A DNA stretch of 64,000 nucleotides from Ligula intestinalis (GCA_036362985.1 JAYGXS010000002.1:10127643-10191642), one strand, 5' to 3'; shown: positions 22,290-33,870, numbered from the stretch's first letter. The notes: generated from the letters alone by a model not told the origin. Numbers and translations: made by a program.

Positions 22290-23470
22290 CTTAGAGAACT
22301 GCGCAAGTATCCACTCACGGAGAAGATTGTCTGTCGCAGTTTCTTAGTCTGTGTGATGAAAAAGCGGAACGGACGCAACTGCGTTTTTGCGCCAGGGGAT
22401 GGTGATTACCGATTATCTTCGCGTTTGTCGCTTTCGGAAAGATACTAACCTGGAGAGTTCAGTATTTCTGCTTCGATAAGTGGACACCGAGGACAGAGAG
22501 CACTGCGTCTGTTTCTTCCCCCACAGTAAACTGAATTTGGGGCAAAAATGAATTCAATTTACTTTTGAAGGTATCTTTCGGGTTTCGATGTAGGAGGATA
22601 AAGGTGTCGCCCACATAGCTCATCCAGAATTTGGGTTTAAAGGACTGAAATACTCGAGTTCCCTGCTCTTGAAAGACCGATTCAGCCCGGTAGCCGGAGA
22701 TTTGGCGTGCGATCGGCATTCCCTGAATTTGTTCGTAAATATGGCAACTCAATATGAATTTTGTGATAAAACAGTAATCCAGGAGGTCTGTCATGTGCTT
22801 TCTTTTCGAACGTTTTTCCCATTCGTTGAGCATCTTCTCCACTAGGTCATTTAAGACTCTCCTGGTAAATCCTTTAGGAATTGAGGCGGACGGAGAGACG
22901 ACATCAAAGGAACCCATTATCTCTTTGCTGGTTATTTTACGGTCAAGAATTTTGGTTAAAGATAGGATTGTGCGTTCTGAGCTTTCCATCAGCCTAGTTA
23001 AATGCTTTGCAAGTAAACAAACGATTCCTTATGTAGGCGTGGTTTTCAGTGTCACGAAAATGCGCAGGGGAACACTTGTCCTGCAGATTATTTGTAGACC
23101 ACAGAAACGCAGTAAGACGGCGGCGTCGTTTGATTTACCTTTTCTCCAATCTTTTGTGGATATCGCCTTTCAGTTCTTAATGAGATTGTTGTTTTTACCT
23201 ACTTCGGTTGTCATTAGATGAGATTCAACGACTGTTTGTCGTCTGCTAATTCCTGCCTTCTTACCAGCTTCGTCAACTTGTCCAGCTTGCCGTTTTTCTT
23301 TTGCAGGAACAAAGATAATCTCTTCTTGTCTCTTTAATATTCTAGTGGCCTTTATCTCGGTTGACGAGCTGAGTTGACGTGGTCTGTGGCATATGATGAG
23401 AGATGCGATTAGCTGGCGAATCGAGCTCATGAAGTCGTTTGTGGTATACCTTAGCGAGAGTGCCACTGCT
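22290..23470 (-). pseudogene. Penelope-like element, reverse transcriptase remnant
   Basis: The open part at 22459-22989 shows the PLE reverse transcriptase order. It has motif A-like GSFDVVSPSASIP, then EKMLNEW, LLDYCFITKFIL, a degenerate IQGMPIARQISG, KPKFWMSYVGDTFILLHRN and NSFLPQIQFTVGEE. The catalytic YxDD pair is changed to YVGD, so the copy should be inactive. A further block at 23170-23466, with RILKRQEEIIFVPAKEK, resembles the N-terminal PLE stretch that normally reads about as VVPADKG. Frame changes separate the blocks. It lies in the GPR158-like intron in the same orientation as the gene. Confidence 0.8.
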
Positions 23471-23850
23471 AGTTCAGCGACAAAATCAATTAGTCACGTG
23501 CATCCTCTGTTGGATCCAGGTTCATGCTGAATAAAATTTAGCCTAGTCTTCAGTCAGGTTGTGGACGGATCCAGGCACGGTTGCTTATGCCGTCTTTAGA
23601 CCATGTATTCGGCTAAGGAGTTTGGCCCTCCTCTTACCTCGATCCTTAGTTACGGAGGTGTAACTTTGCGGAGTGTGCGGTATTGGCACCTCCAGATAGG
23701 ATGCACACACTGATTCTTCTGCTATGCTTTCGCAAACGAGTGCGGAATTTGTCGATGAGCGTTCGTAGTAGGCGTTGGCTGAAGTTTCTGGCAAGCTTCT
23801 AACCGAAATCGGTTCTAAGGGGTGACTTTATAGAGGCATTTCTATATGTA

Positions 23851-24142
23851 CGTTGGAACCTCGGTTAAGGAGTTCAACCCATTCCGGCACCGAGCTCGCT
23901 ATGCAAAACACTCGTCTTACGAAACTTAGCCAATGAAACTGCATCATTTCACTGATTGGCTGCAAGTGACCGAGGACTAACGCCACGGAAGTTGGACTCA
24001 ACGGTGGATACAGGCACACACATGCACTGACAGCTCGTTAACTGGTCGGGAGCTCGTCAATCGAAACAACGTTTCTGCTAGTGGTTCGCTAGGTACCTAA
24101 AATGCTCGTAGATGGAGCTGCTCATCAGCCAAGGTTCCCCTG
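23851..24142 (+). mobile_element. Short MITE (family P), copy 1
   Basis: This 292-bp element is flanked by TA (23849-23850, 24143-24144). Its ends are imperfect inverted repeats of about 24 bp: CGTTGGAACCTCGGTTAAGG on the left, and CAGGGGAACCTTGGCTGATG read from the right. Copies are at 43488 (+) and 59943 (-). TA flanks and CAG-type ends suggest a pogo/Tigger-like MITE. Confidence 0.75.
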
Positions 24143-24144
24143 TA

Positions 24145-24632
24145 TTTTGCTAATCTCGCAAGGATTTTCGCGAATTTACTGGGGCAAAGAATGACGCCCT
24201 CTTAAAAGCTACTACATTAAATTAATCGATATTTCTGTGCATCTTTCTTTACTAAACATTAAGTATAAGTTGGCTATTTTCACATAGTTTGAGAATAACG
24301 TATTATTCGTGGTTATAACAAATCTGGAAAAAAGCTGACCCCAGGCTCCCATTTCGGTCATTCAGTTTAACTAAGAAGGACCACTGTTGGTGTCTTCAAG
24401 TTACAAAACTAGAAGATAGTTAAGTTGATCAGGGAAGTATAAAAATAGTTGGTTTTAAACAATAGAAAAATGGTCGAATATTAATGCGGTGATTAGTTTG
24501 AACTTCCTTACAATACTAGCTCGATTATTTAATGAATATATAATACTATAACTTTAAGAGGGAAAAAGGTAGATTCTAAGATCGCTGAAGGAATCAACCA
24601 GACCACCAGACAAGAAAGTAGCAATGACGTAC
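24145..24632. other. Intron segment, no recognised feature
   Basis: AT-rich intron sequence before the Cys-rich exon. Nothing supportable is visible. Confidence 0.4.
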
Positions 24633-24725
24633 GTTTTCGGGATTGTCAACGTAGAAACCCGGTTTGCAAAGACATATGTAATTTCCGATGTCAAAAGGCC
24701 ATTTCTTGTATTGTCGAAAGACACA
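24633..24725 (-). CDS. GPR158: GPR158/GPR179-like receptor, extracellular Cys-rich exon
   Basis: This 31-codon exon, phase 0 to phase 0, has a strong acceptor ('ccccctccgttttag', AG at 24727-24726) and a GTACGT donor. It reads CVFRQYKKWPFDIGNYICLC then KPGFYVDNPEN. The CxCxPGFY signature is the EGF-like motif found just before the membrane region in GPR158/GPR179 ectodomains. It joins in frame to the Cys cluster exon at 18933. It is the most upstream exon I can support; the N-terminal Cache-type domain and signal peptide must lie further upstream, at higher coordinates. The overlapping frame 24554-24787 is a shadow in another reading frame. Confidence 0.8.
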
Positions 24726-24789
24726 CTAAAACGGAGGGGGAAGATAACGTAGTTAAGCCACGGAGGAAAAAAGTTTGAATAAAACATAG

Positions 24790-25640
24790 GAGTGTCCTCA
24801 AACCCATGCGTAACCTTTTCTGCAGAGGGACCTTGACCCTTTAATGAGTGTCATAGACGCCAATACATGCTGACCCTCACTATCGCGTGGAGCTCCTCTA
24901 TCCTCTAACTTCGTAACTGCGCAAACCATCATTGTGAACGTGTTTTGTTGTCCATAGTGAGGAAGTCCGGTTCTGGTCCAAATTGAATCGACCTCACTTA
25001 CTCTTCATTCTCTACTGTTCCAATGGCCTCCCCGAACCAGACAGGTGAAATTGGATGTAGTATCTCGCGTAGACATGACACCGGCATTTACCGCATGCCA
25101 CTTTAGAGATATAGACGTACAGTAGATGTGCACTTGTGGTAGTCCGTGCCCAGCGCTAACACGCTGACTCATCTTACCATCGCTCTGCCGAGCCCTGCAC
25201 TCGAGCGGGACAATCTACGCCATGCGCTCTTGTCCTTTCTTAAACTCCCGGTCGACTCATCGCTTGAGACACGCGCAAGCTCGAAGCTAATGGATGCGCG
25301 CTATTGGCCGTAGGGACACCTCGCAGTCAAGGCTTCCCAACAGCACATACAGTTTCACAACTAGCGCAAAGACACAACTTTTTGGAATCGCTCTGGCGAG
25401 CCTTTGTAAATCTCGTTTTGATCGGAGTAAAAGCAGTTCTAACCTACTCTGCCTTCCCGACTGCTGATTTAGAAAACCTTCGTGGTAATAATTTTTGACC
25501 CCTTGCGTGATAGAACACTCAAACTTCTGACATATTCTTATGAATTGCGTTTGCTATTCGACGAGATGATCTAAGTGGGGTTAAAGATGCATTATCGTGC
25601 AACTTAATCCTACAATAGTTTAGTCATGACAGGATGACAG
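24790..25640. other. Intergenic or intronic, no recognised feature
   Basis: It presumably lies within the GPR158-like gene if more upstream exons exist. I see no exon or known repeat. Confidence 0.35.
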
Positions 25641-25649
25641 CGTTTGAAT

Positions 25650-26300
25650 GAGCTTCCTTCCGGTTGCACTGTGTAAAAACGAATATCAATGTAGCATGCA
25701 GTTTGCCCTAAAGTGTAAAATATATTTTGTAGAAAACATGCCCAAAAATTCCTTCTTACACTCATTGGGTATGAAATGACGTTTTCGTTAAATGTATTAT
25801 TTGAAGGAGTCTTTTTGTTTTATAAAACTTCTTGAATATCAAAATAAGTTCGACTCCGACGCACAGTTGCTATTGCAGATAGGGTTTTCGAAATACATGC
25901 TGGATACACTGCGTCTAAGGAAAATCGCATAGTTCATTATGCTAAGATGCTCATATCATTTTATCATGGATGTGTATCATACTGTGTAGTTTAAAAGCAA
26001 TATTAATAAATGGACATTAACGACGCAATGGATGCTTAATTCTTAGAAATATCATAATTAGCAACTTTTTTAAAACTGACGATAGCCCATCTTGAGGTAT
26101 ACCATTTAAAGAGGACGTACTTTGCTACTAAAAGAATAAAAGTTATTTTCCTGCATGTTTTCTATAACTTATGTTTGAATTTAAAATGGCAAAGAGAATC
26201 AGAGAGAAAAATACACTTTTACACATCGTTTTTGCAAATGGTCGAAACGAAACTCATTCAAAAGCTGGCATTCTTAAGTGAGTGAAATATCTTCGAATAA
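25650..26300. mobile_element. Diverged relative of the long-TIR MITE (family L)
   Basis: Blocks resemble the family L arms: 'gtgtaaaatatattttgtag' and 'catgcccaaaaattccttct' near 25715-25760, and the reverse-complement arm 'aattagcaacttttttaaaa' then 'aagaggacgtactttgctac' at 26055-26135. The ends are too decayed to place. Confidence 0.5.
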
Positions 26301-26589
26301 GGCTGCACTGTAGTTCATGAAACAACACTACCTGTCTCCGCTTTTGCAATCGAAGACATATTTCAGCATTTCGGTCGACATTTCATGAGCTAGCCAACCT
26401 ACTGTACGCCCTTCTACACGAAGTCATGCAAGGCCGTTCTACAGGTCAAAAATACCACAAATCCTAGTTTCCAAGTAAGCTTTGACTACACGAAGGGGTA
26501 ACCATAAAAGATAATTATTTTCTGCAAGCAGGTCGGGTGGCAATGCTGCCCTCTCCAACTGGATACACTGTTGCTCAGCTGCCCAAGTA

Positions 26590-27065
26590 GCGTGCATGAG
26601 AAGCCACTGCAGCGGACCGAGAGACTGTTTTATGAAGTCCCCTTCCAACGTGTTGCACAATTTCGCAATGGAAAACTTCAAGGCACCACGCATCCATGGT
26701 GGTTTGTTTTTTTCGACATCAAAGGAGCCATTCACGCTGAGTTTGTTCCTCGCGGCACTAAAGTGAACCAACATCACTATTTTCAAGTTTTGTGGGGCGA
26801 TTGCATGTGCGGCAGAGATTAAAATGACCTGTATTGGGGGCGATCGGCGGGATTGCTGGATACTTCATCATAACAACACAGCGTCCAAATTGAAACAGCT
26901 TTTGGCCAATAGCGCCAGGACAACAATTTCTCCCCTCTCCTTATTCGCACGACCTAGCCCCATGGCAACTTTGCTTACTCCCGAGAAAATAGAAAAAGCC
27001 CTAAAGGAATCAGTTTTCCAGAACTTAGAAGGGGTTAAGGAAAAATCGCACTGGAGGCACCTAAC
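26590..27065 (+). pseudogene. Mariner transposase pseudogene, copy A (5' of MITE)
   Basis: The text WWFVFFDIKGAIHAEFVPRG and then TKVNQHHYFQVL matches the mariner transposase block FFDIxGIVHxEFxPxGxTVNxxYY that carries the second catalytic Asp. Further on, WILHHNNTASK matches WxLHHDNAPxH (the Asp of HHDN is now Asn), and EKIEKALKESVFQNLEGVKE matches the KxxLKGRRFxSxEEI region. The reading is split by stops and frame changes, so the gene is dead. It is interrupted at 27066 by the 992-bp MITE and resumes after 28061 with 'ccagaagactataaaaatgt'. It is homologous to copy B at 29265-30190. Confidence 0.85.
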
Positions 27066-27067
27066 TA

Positions 27068-28059
27068 CAGTAGACGCCATTGATCATGCAACATTTCGAC
27101 ATATGCGAAAGACTAATGCTCTTTCGCTAATCGCAATAGACTCCAGCTGTGATACTGATTATCGTTTAGTGTGTTCTGAAGTCATTAAGGTCAGGATAGG
27201 ATGCCGGCTTTTTATCAAGCTACGTTCCGACTCCTAGCAAAACGTATCTATTGTAAAAACTGACTACTTAAGTAGGATGCATTTTTATCATTGATTTTGA
27301 CTGCCTTTATAAATTCAAGCATATTTTATGGAAAACGTGCACGAGCAAATTATTTTTTGTACTTTTTTGATAGTAAATTACGCCTTCTTTAAATTTTATA
27401 CTCAAAAAAGGGAAGCTTTCGGTTTTAAAAAAGTTGCCCGATTGCCGAATAATTTTCTAAGCAAGTGAATGCTACACTCGAATTCAAGGTTTAAAAACTG
27501 CGCACTGTGCGCATCTTGTTTAAGGAAAAGGGCATTTTCATCTACAGTCTGCAGAAAAGGTCACATAGTTCTCATAAAATATTGAAATAGATGTGGAACA
27601 TATTTTATGCAGTTTAGGAAGCGTTAATAAACTGACAAATACGATGTTTTATGAATAAAAGTCTCACAGTTGCAGAAAAGCTCGTAATTAGCATCTTTTT
27701 TAAACCGGAAGCTACCCTTCCTTGAAGTATAAAATTTAAAGAAGGCGTAATTTGCTATCAAACATGTACAAGAAATAATTTTTTATCCATATTTTGCATA
27801 AAATATATTTGAATTTATAAAGGCAGTCAAAATCAACCATAAAAAGGTATACTACTTAAGTAGTCAGTTTTCACAAAAGATACGTTTTGCTAGGAGTCGG
27901 AACAAAGCTCGTTAAAAAGCCGGCATCCTATACTGACTGAAATGACTTCAGAATAGACTACACGATAATCAGTATCACAACTGGAGCCAATTCCGATTAG
28001 CGAACGAGTATTAGTCTTTCGCGTATGTCGAAATATTGCATGATCAACGGCGTCTACTG
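27068..28059. mobile_element. Long-TIR MITE (family L), copy 2
   Basis: This 992-bp element is flanked by TA (27066-27067, 28060-28061). It starts CAGTAGACGCCATTGATCAT and ends ATGATCAACGGCGTCTACTG. TIRs of about 365 bp surround a core that is the reverse complement of the core in 15820-16810. It sits inside mariner pseudogene copy A. The matching spot in copy B (about 30113) has no insertion. Confidence 0.92.
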
Positions 28060-28061
28060 TA

Positions 28062-28130
28062 TTTTAGTCCAGAAGACTATAAAAATGTTCCGAACAATGG
28101 TTAACCCATTGGTATTAGTGCATATAATCG
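28062..28130 (+). pseudogene. Mariner pseudogene copy A, part after the MITE
   Basis: 'ttagtccagaagactataaa' and 'aatgttccgaacaatgg' align with 30118-30165 of copy B ('cagttcagaagaatggaaga', 'aatgttccgaccagtg'). Confidence 0.65.
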
Positions 28131-28639
28131 AGTGGACAATATTTTGAAAGAATCGATGTTTACACGATATTACCTGAAATAAAAAATATTTAATGATCGT
28201 TTTTTGTGTTCCCAATCGTAATTATTGAATCTTGAAAACGGCTGACGTGAAAAAGAATCAATTGCAGCGAAGTGACTCTGTTCATCCCCGTGAGAAGACA
28301 GATGTCGGCGAAGCGTAGCAACATGTATCAATGATTTTTTTGTGAGACCTGTGAATTTGCATGAGTTAGCAATCTACCGTGCTTAGATGCGAGGGGGCAA
28401 TGAAAGATGAGGGGATTAGATTGATTCCGAAATCTGTTCCTGTTAGTAGGCCTGGATTCAACCACTCGTAATCCTAATCAGCACCTGCGACCGGAAACAT
28501 AAACAAGGACCTAAACACAGTGCAGACAGTTTGTAAGCGCTTAATGGGGTCGCGGTTGCTGCCAGCGTGGCATTATTCCTAAAGTAATGGGTGACGTGAT
28601 CCATGAAACCTGATTATCAGCGCGGGGTGCCCCGAAAGT

Positions 28640-29250
28640 TGTGTATTTTCCCATATGGCAGACAGCCAACAATGCGGTCCCACATCTTGGTTCAGAACCC
28701 GCTGCTGCAACTTCGCAGGGATCGTTTCCCGACTCGCTGACCGGAAGCCCTTGACTGACTTCCTCTCCAGATAGCCGCAGCTGCCAAAGGGCCACGTGAA
28801 CATTTCACCATCACCCAGCCGGGGCAGAAGCAGCCCCTCTCAGTCAACGCAACCCAACGCTCGTACACCACTTCAACTTGCTCAGCAATCACCTTTCTGA
28901 GTAGAAGACGACTCGATCGCTGGGACAATACTTTTATTCGCCTGACGTTTCGAGATCCATCGCGGATTCGCCATCAGAGCCATAATCAGTGGCAACTAGG
29001 GATCGTCTTCTTCGCAATTATTTTCTGGGACTCGCATATCTCCTTGTATTGACCATCACCTCTCTCTATCATACTCTCTCAGGCCTGGTTGGACAGAGCC
29101 AACACGAATTCCGGCTTCGTCAGTGGCAGCTGCTGCCTAAAGCAACAATTCGGGGTTCTGTGCACAATTAATCCTTCATTCTAATGCTTTCTGCCTTCTT
29201 CCAAAAACCTGGATTTGACCTGATGATTGTAGTCAGCCAAGCACGACGGA
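28640..29250 (+). repeat. Composite repeat E, copy 2, with family H arm
   Basis: It is homologous to 19510-20300, including 'gacagccaacaat', 'gcaacttcgcaggga', the family H arm at 28903-28990 and 'ggggttctgtgcacaattaa'. Copy 2 is more compact. Confidence 0.7.
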
Positions 29251-29264
29251 TTCTTTTATTAAGC

Positions 29265-29403
29265 CCCCTCACAACGTGCTGGACAATTTCGCGATGACCA
29301 ACTTCAAGGTACCACACTTCCATGGTGATTTGCTTTTTTCAACATCAAAGGAGTCTTTCACGCTGAATTTGTTCCTCGCGGTACTACATTGAGCCAACAT
29401 CAT
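29265..29403 (+). pseudogene. Mariner transposase pseudogene, copy B (5' part)
   Basis: 'acaacgtgctggacaatttc' through 'ttgttcctcgcggtactaca' and 'gagccaacatcat' align with 26650-26780 of copy A. Frame changes leave only scraps of the transposase reading. It is split by the 410-bp MITE at 29406. Confidence 0.75.
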
Positions 29404-29405
29404 TA

Positions 29406-29815
29406 CAGTAATCGCCGGTTATTAAGCTCATGGTTAATAGGCCCAGCCGCGTATTAGGCCCAAGTCAGCTTTGGACGGAATTTTACGCAGCAAAATCCGC
29501 CGGCTTATAAGCCCAGTCGCCGGCTACAAAGCCCAGTTTGTCAACAGGATAAATTGAAATTCTCATCTCTCTGCATGTGCAACTGGTTACGTGTCGCAAA
29601 TTATTTTTTGTTTTTGTTATTACGTAAAATACAGACAAACAGCATTTTTTCTTGTACATAAGCAAGCTCTACACATAATACAGTGCATATGTAATGTATA
29701 GTGCCTATCCTGCGTTTGCTAATCAAGAACTAGGACTCTGCGGTTATTGCGCTCGCCGCTTATTAAGCCCAAGTTGGTCTGGGCCCGAGGTGGGCTTAAT
29801 AGCCGGCGGCTACTG
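29406..29815. mobile_element. 410-bp MITE (family M) with TA flanks
   Basis: It is flanked by TA at 29404-29405 and 29816-29817. It starts CAGTAATCGCCGGTTATTAA, and from the other end reads CAGTAGCCGCCGGCTATTAA. Internal repeats of 'cggcttataagccca' type occur. The empty site is visible in mariner copy A ('catcactattttcaag' near 26776), against 'catcatTA[element]TAtttgcaag' here. Confidence 0.92.
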
Positions 29816-29817
29816 TA

Positions 29818-30190
29818 TTTGCAAGTTTTGTGGGGCGATTACACGTGCGGCAACTAAAGATTAAAATGACTTGAATTGTGACGATCAGCTGGTTTGCTGT
29901 CCGCTTCATTCTAACCACATGGCCGCGCGTACAAAGCGTTCAAAATGAACCAGCTTTTGGCGAAAAGCGACAGGACAACTATCTTTCCCTTCCTAGCTCG
30001 GCATAGCCCCTACCAAATTTTGTTATTCCCGAGAATGGAAACAGCCCTAAAGGAATGGCGTTTTCAGAAAGTAGAAGGGGTTAAGAAAATCTCGCACTAC
30101 AGCCACTTAACAAAAACAGTTCAGAAGAATGGAAGAAATGTTCCGACCAGTGTAAAACATGTCAGGACTGTATTTTATAAGAAGGTTTAC
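29818..30190 (+). pseudogene. Mariner transposase pseudogene, copy B (3' part)
   Basis: It resumes with 'gcaagttttgtggggcgatt' as in copy A. It contains the reading QLLAKSDRTTIFPFL then ETALKEWRFQKVEGVKK, equivalent to the mariner FLAKKNI...LKGRRFDSIEEI stretch. It keeps the empty site of the 1-kb MITE at about 30113 ('cacttaacaaaaacagttca'). Confidence 0.8.
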
Positions 30191-30199
30191 GCTTTTTGA

Positions 30200-31490
30200 A
30201 GATGTTATCGTTAATTAAAAAAAGCAAGCAAACAATTCCCTTTTTTGAGTACGGACGTGCATAAGGGTGAGCATTTATGCATGCGAAGCAAGCAAGCAGG
30301 CAAGAAAGTGAACCGAAAAGATCAGACGCACCATGGTGGTACTGTGACGACAGTAGTCCAGTCCTGCCTGGCAGAGGTCAAGCGTTAGGTTGCGGATATC
30401 AAATTCAAAAATTAACCTTCAAAGGAGTATAAAATGAAAGGGGGAAGGTTAAGGATCTTCCTTTGTGGTTAAAAGGTCTGCAAAGAGAGTAAAGTACAAG
30501 CTCAATATCTAGCAGTAGTTATGAGATGAAGGATAAACATACAGTTTCTGAATTACTTCCGAGCTTACTGTCGTTGGTCTCACGCGACATGAGCTTGAAA
30601 GGCGTGGATGATTTATGCATTTTAGTGGGACAGGTGATGGACAAAGGTAACTGATTAGTGCCTACGAAAATTTTGGTAACACTTTACTCAGAATTTATTT
30701 CCCTGTCTTCTGATTTCCTAAACACAATAGTTGGCAAAGAGTCCCTTTTTTGAACTGCGTCGCAGTTGCAAAACTATTTAATGGAAAGACACCGCCCATT
30801 ACCATTGCATTTACGAGTGGTTGATGACGTCAGTTCGCTTGTAAAAGTAAGCTATCATTTAAAGTGGCATTCTACATTAATTACCCTCCAGATTGGAGAA
30901 AACTCTTTCCCTACTTTTGACACCCGAATTCACGCATCAAAATGCGATTAAAAGTCACTGATACAACCAGTTGTGGTGCTAGTTGAATGTGCAGAGAAGT
31001 TAATTTACGGCTTGTACTGATAGGAGGTATCTATATACTTCTGGTTACTGGATAGGAAATTGTAAGTTTATGCGCTCAAGACAAGCTATGGTTTCATTTT
31101 CCATCTTTTTATACCTAATTGCATAAATGGCTGATTTCGGTGGGAATTCGACGTCTGTTTTAACTAGGAAAATATCAGCGATTACTTCTGTGTTTAACGA
31201 AAACGTGCAGACTGACGCACAGAGCTGTTTGACTGAGCAGCAGTAATTGTTAACCTAATTTCCAATGCTCTAATCCCCTTTATATATTGGGAAATAAGCG
31301 ACCCAACTAAAAGTTCGCTACTTACGAAACCTGTTAGCAGTCACATGGCAAAAAGACAACAAAAGCCTTACTCATACGGCAGCCTGGAGGCCTACTTATT
31401 CTCAAACAAAGCATTATTAAAAAAAGACTTCAAGAAGAGGCACTGGATACTGGATAGGACATAAGAATATGGATTCCTGTATAACAGCCA
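30200..31490. other. No recognised feature
   Basis: AT-rich sequence with short shadow frames only. The only pattern seen is 'agcaagcaagcaggcaag' (30286-30305). Confidence 0.35.
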
Positions 31491-31494
31491 TGTC

Positions 31495-31900
31495 TGCGGT
31501 TTATTACAATGTAAGTTAGAATGAGGGTTAGCGTTGGAGTTAAGCTAAGGCTAAGGGGTAAGGGTTCCTTATCAGCAACACCGTAGTTTACTATAACATA
31601 ATTAACTAAACTCAAACTAAATAGTAAAGTAAAGTAAAAACTAAAACTAAACTGGACTACACTAAATCCAAACTAACAAAACTAAATTATAACCAGACGT
31701 AAACTAATAAAACTGAATAATAAACAAATAAACTTATGAGGAATCTAAACTAAATAATAAAATACAACGAGATAAATAGTTAGTTATGCCATAGTAAAGT
31801 AGGTAGTACCTAATGAGGAACCCTTACCGGTCAAGATTCAGGAAGACTAGGGTTTCATGGGTTCGTTTTAAAGCTGTAATTGTGAGGGTTAGGGTTATTG
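31495..31900 (+). repeat. Degenerate TTAGGG-like tract and AACTAA low-complexity DNA
   Basis: 'gagggttagcgttggagtta' and 'agctaaggctaaggggtaag' (31520-31565), then an 'actaaactaaat'-rich stretch (31600-31790), then 'gagggttagggttattgg' (31884-31901). This is similar in style to 44780-44905. Confidence 0.55.
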
Positions 31901-31904
31901 GTGT

Positions 31905-33870
31905 GGTTTAAGATAGGACACGGGAATATACAACCCCTGGAGTTTAGTGTGAAACTATCTGGAGTAAAACCGGGTCCATACCTCCGTGTCCAAGCTGATA
32001 CTGACCTCAGAAGGAACTGTGAATACAGATATACAGATATACATATACTTGCCCAATGTATTTTTTCAATTTGTACAGTTTCCAGAACCTGTTTGCGTAA
32101 GAAGATATGTCTTTTCGATAGAGAAAAGCCGAAACATGTTTAATAGATAACCCTCGCGCGCCATACGGTTAACGGGGAAACAAGATCGTTCATTGATGAT
32201 CGCGGAAAGCTATTAGAAAAATTACTATTTGCAAACCTTTATAGATGAATTTTTAGTCGTCCTGGCAGAAAAAATAGTTTACAGAAATTAATTAGCAAGG
32301 AAAAAGTACGACGAATAACTTTACTGGCTCAGGAACGCCACCTTCCGTTTGTAAAATTGACTTCAATAACAGAGTGGATTTCAGCCGAGCTATCGCTTTT
32401 TTTATCGAAAGCTTACGAGGACCAAAAGGAAATTCCCGATGCGTTGTGTCTAAGTGCAGTCCTATTAAAATAAGATCTGTACATAATCAGTAAAAAGCTG
32501 AAAAGAATCTGAAATCGCAACATCTTCAGAGCTTCCACACAGGCTTCTTGTAAAATGATCACCATATGACTAAAACGATGTTGGTGCTATTGCCTACAGG
32601 GTTGACTACATGGAAGCAGAGGAGACTGACTAATCCGACCCAGAGGTAAAACAATAAACGAAAAATGCATGGCGATATGACCAGTAAACGGAAGCTCAAA
32701 TTACGCCTACTAGACTACTCCACCGACTCACTCACGGGACAACAGGGGTTTCGAATGCCATTAAAAGCCCAATTAGATTTTAGTGGTGGTCTAGTCGGAT
32801 AAGGAGCTAGTTGAGAGGAGGGCGTATACCGCATGGTTACCAAGTTGCTCTTCACAAAGGATCCTTTGGTTTATGCCACAAAAAATGTAACCAAGTACCC
32901 TCCAGTGCCCCAGGTCTACTCCGCCCAAACAATTATCGCCCCACGAGCCCCATAGTGCCTTTGAAAAACGCAGGGGGAGAGGGCCGGATGGTGGAGTATA
33001 AGCGCTGCCTTCCCGTCTTACCTCACAGGACCGAAATAGAAACAGAAGGTCGTTAATAACGGATAAGCAGAGCTGGCGTGCGCTGTGCGGCCAGGGGAGA
33101 ATTCAGAAAGCGACAATACGCGGGAATTGGCTCTGACCGATAAGTATCTGGCCAACCTTCAAATTCCCACTCCAGTACAGGCACCATTGAAGAAACATCC
33201 ATGCGAGCTGAAGAAGACGCAACGAGAAACTTCATAAAGTATACACAGGTGACCCTCTAGGGTATAAACCAAGAACACCTCCCAGCATGACTAGTGAAAG
33301 GTGAAAACAGGAGGGCATGGTGTGACCCTAAGGGAGGTTTTCGTGTGATTTATGAGGTCATATCAAGCTAACCTAAGGTAATAGGTCAGGTTCTGTTAGC
33401 CACAGCAGAAAAGGCTGCCATCAACGTGCGAGAGCCTGGCTTGGGCGCATAGAAGAACCTCGCCACACGCCACGCTTACCGTGGTCGAAGGTCGACTAAT
33501 TGTGTGCAATTTTTAATGCAATTGCACTCTCTCCACAGGACATAAACTCATCTAAACCCACACTGCCTCCTAGTATCCCCCCACAATCAGCTTGTGTTTT
33601 ACGACGCACTTATAAAGACTTACCTAATCACTGATATCTTCTACTCGACCCAATTTCCATACACATGTGCCAGAGACTGATGGGAATTTATCGAAAGCGA
33701 ATGCTCGCCCGCATAATGATTTTCGAAACTGAAAAAGGACCTAGGATCTCTCAGTGATAAGCTTCGAAATGGGTACCTACGTTCCAACAACAAGCTTGTG
33801 GAGGTGAAAGTACTAGTCATGTTTGCAGGTATAGTATTGAGAAAAAAGAGTAGCCAAATTACTACCAGAG
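31905..33870. other. No recognised gene; possible unassigned element
   Basis: Open frames at 32811-33056 (+) and 33053-33235 (-) lack splice signals or family motifs. The sequence before 33880 may include the 5' end of the Penelope-like fragment that follows, but I could not confirm this. Confidence 0.3.

Noticed and set aside
24554..24787. 77-residue minus-strand frame over the Cys-rich exon
   Set aside because: It reads through the acceptor in a different frame; the spliced reading with CxCxPGFY is far better supported.
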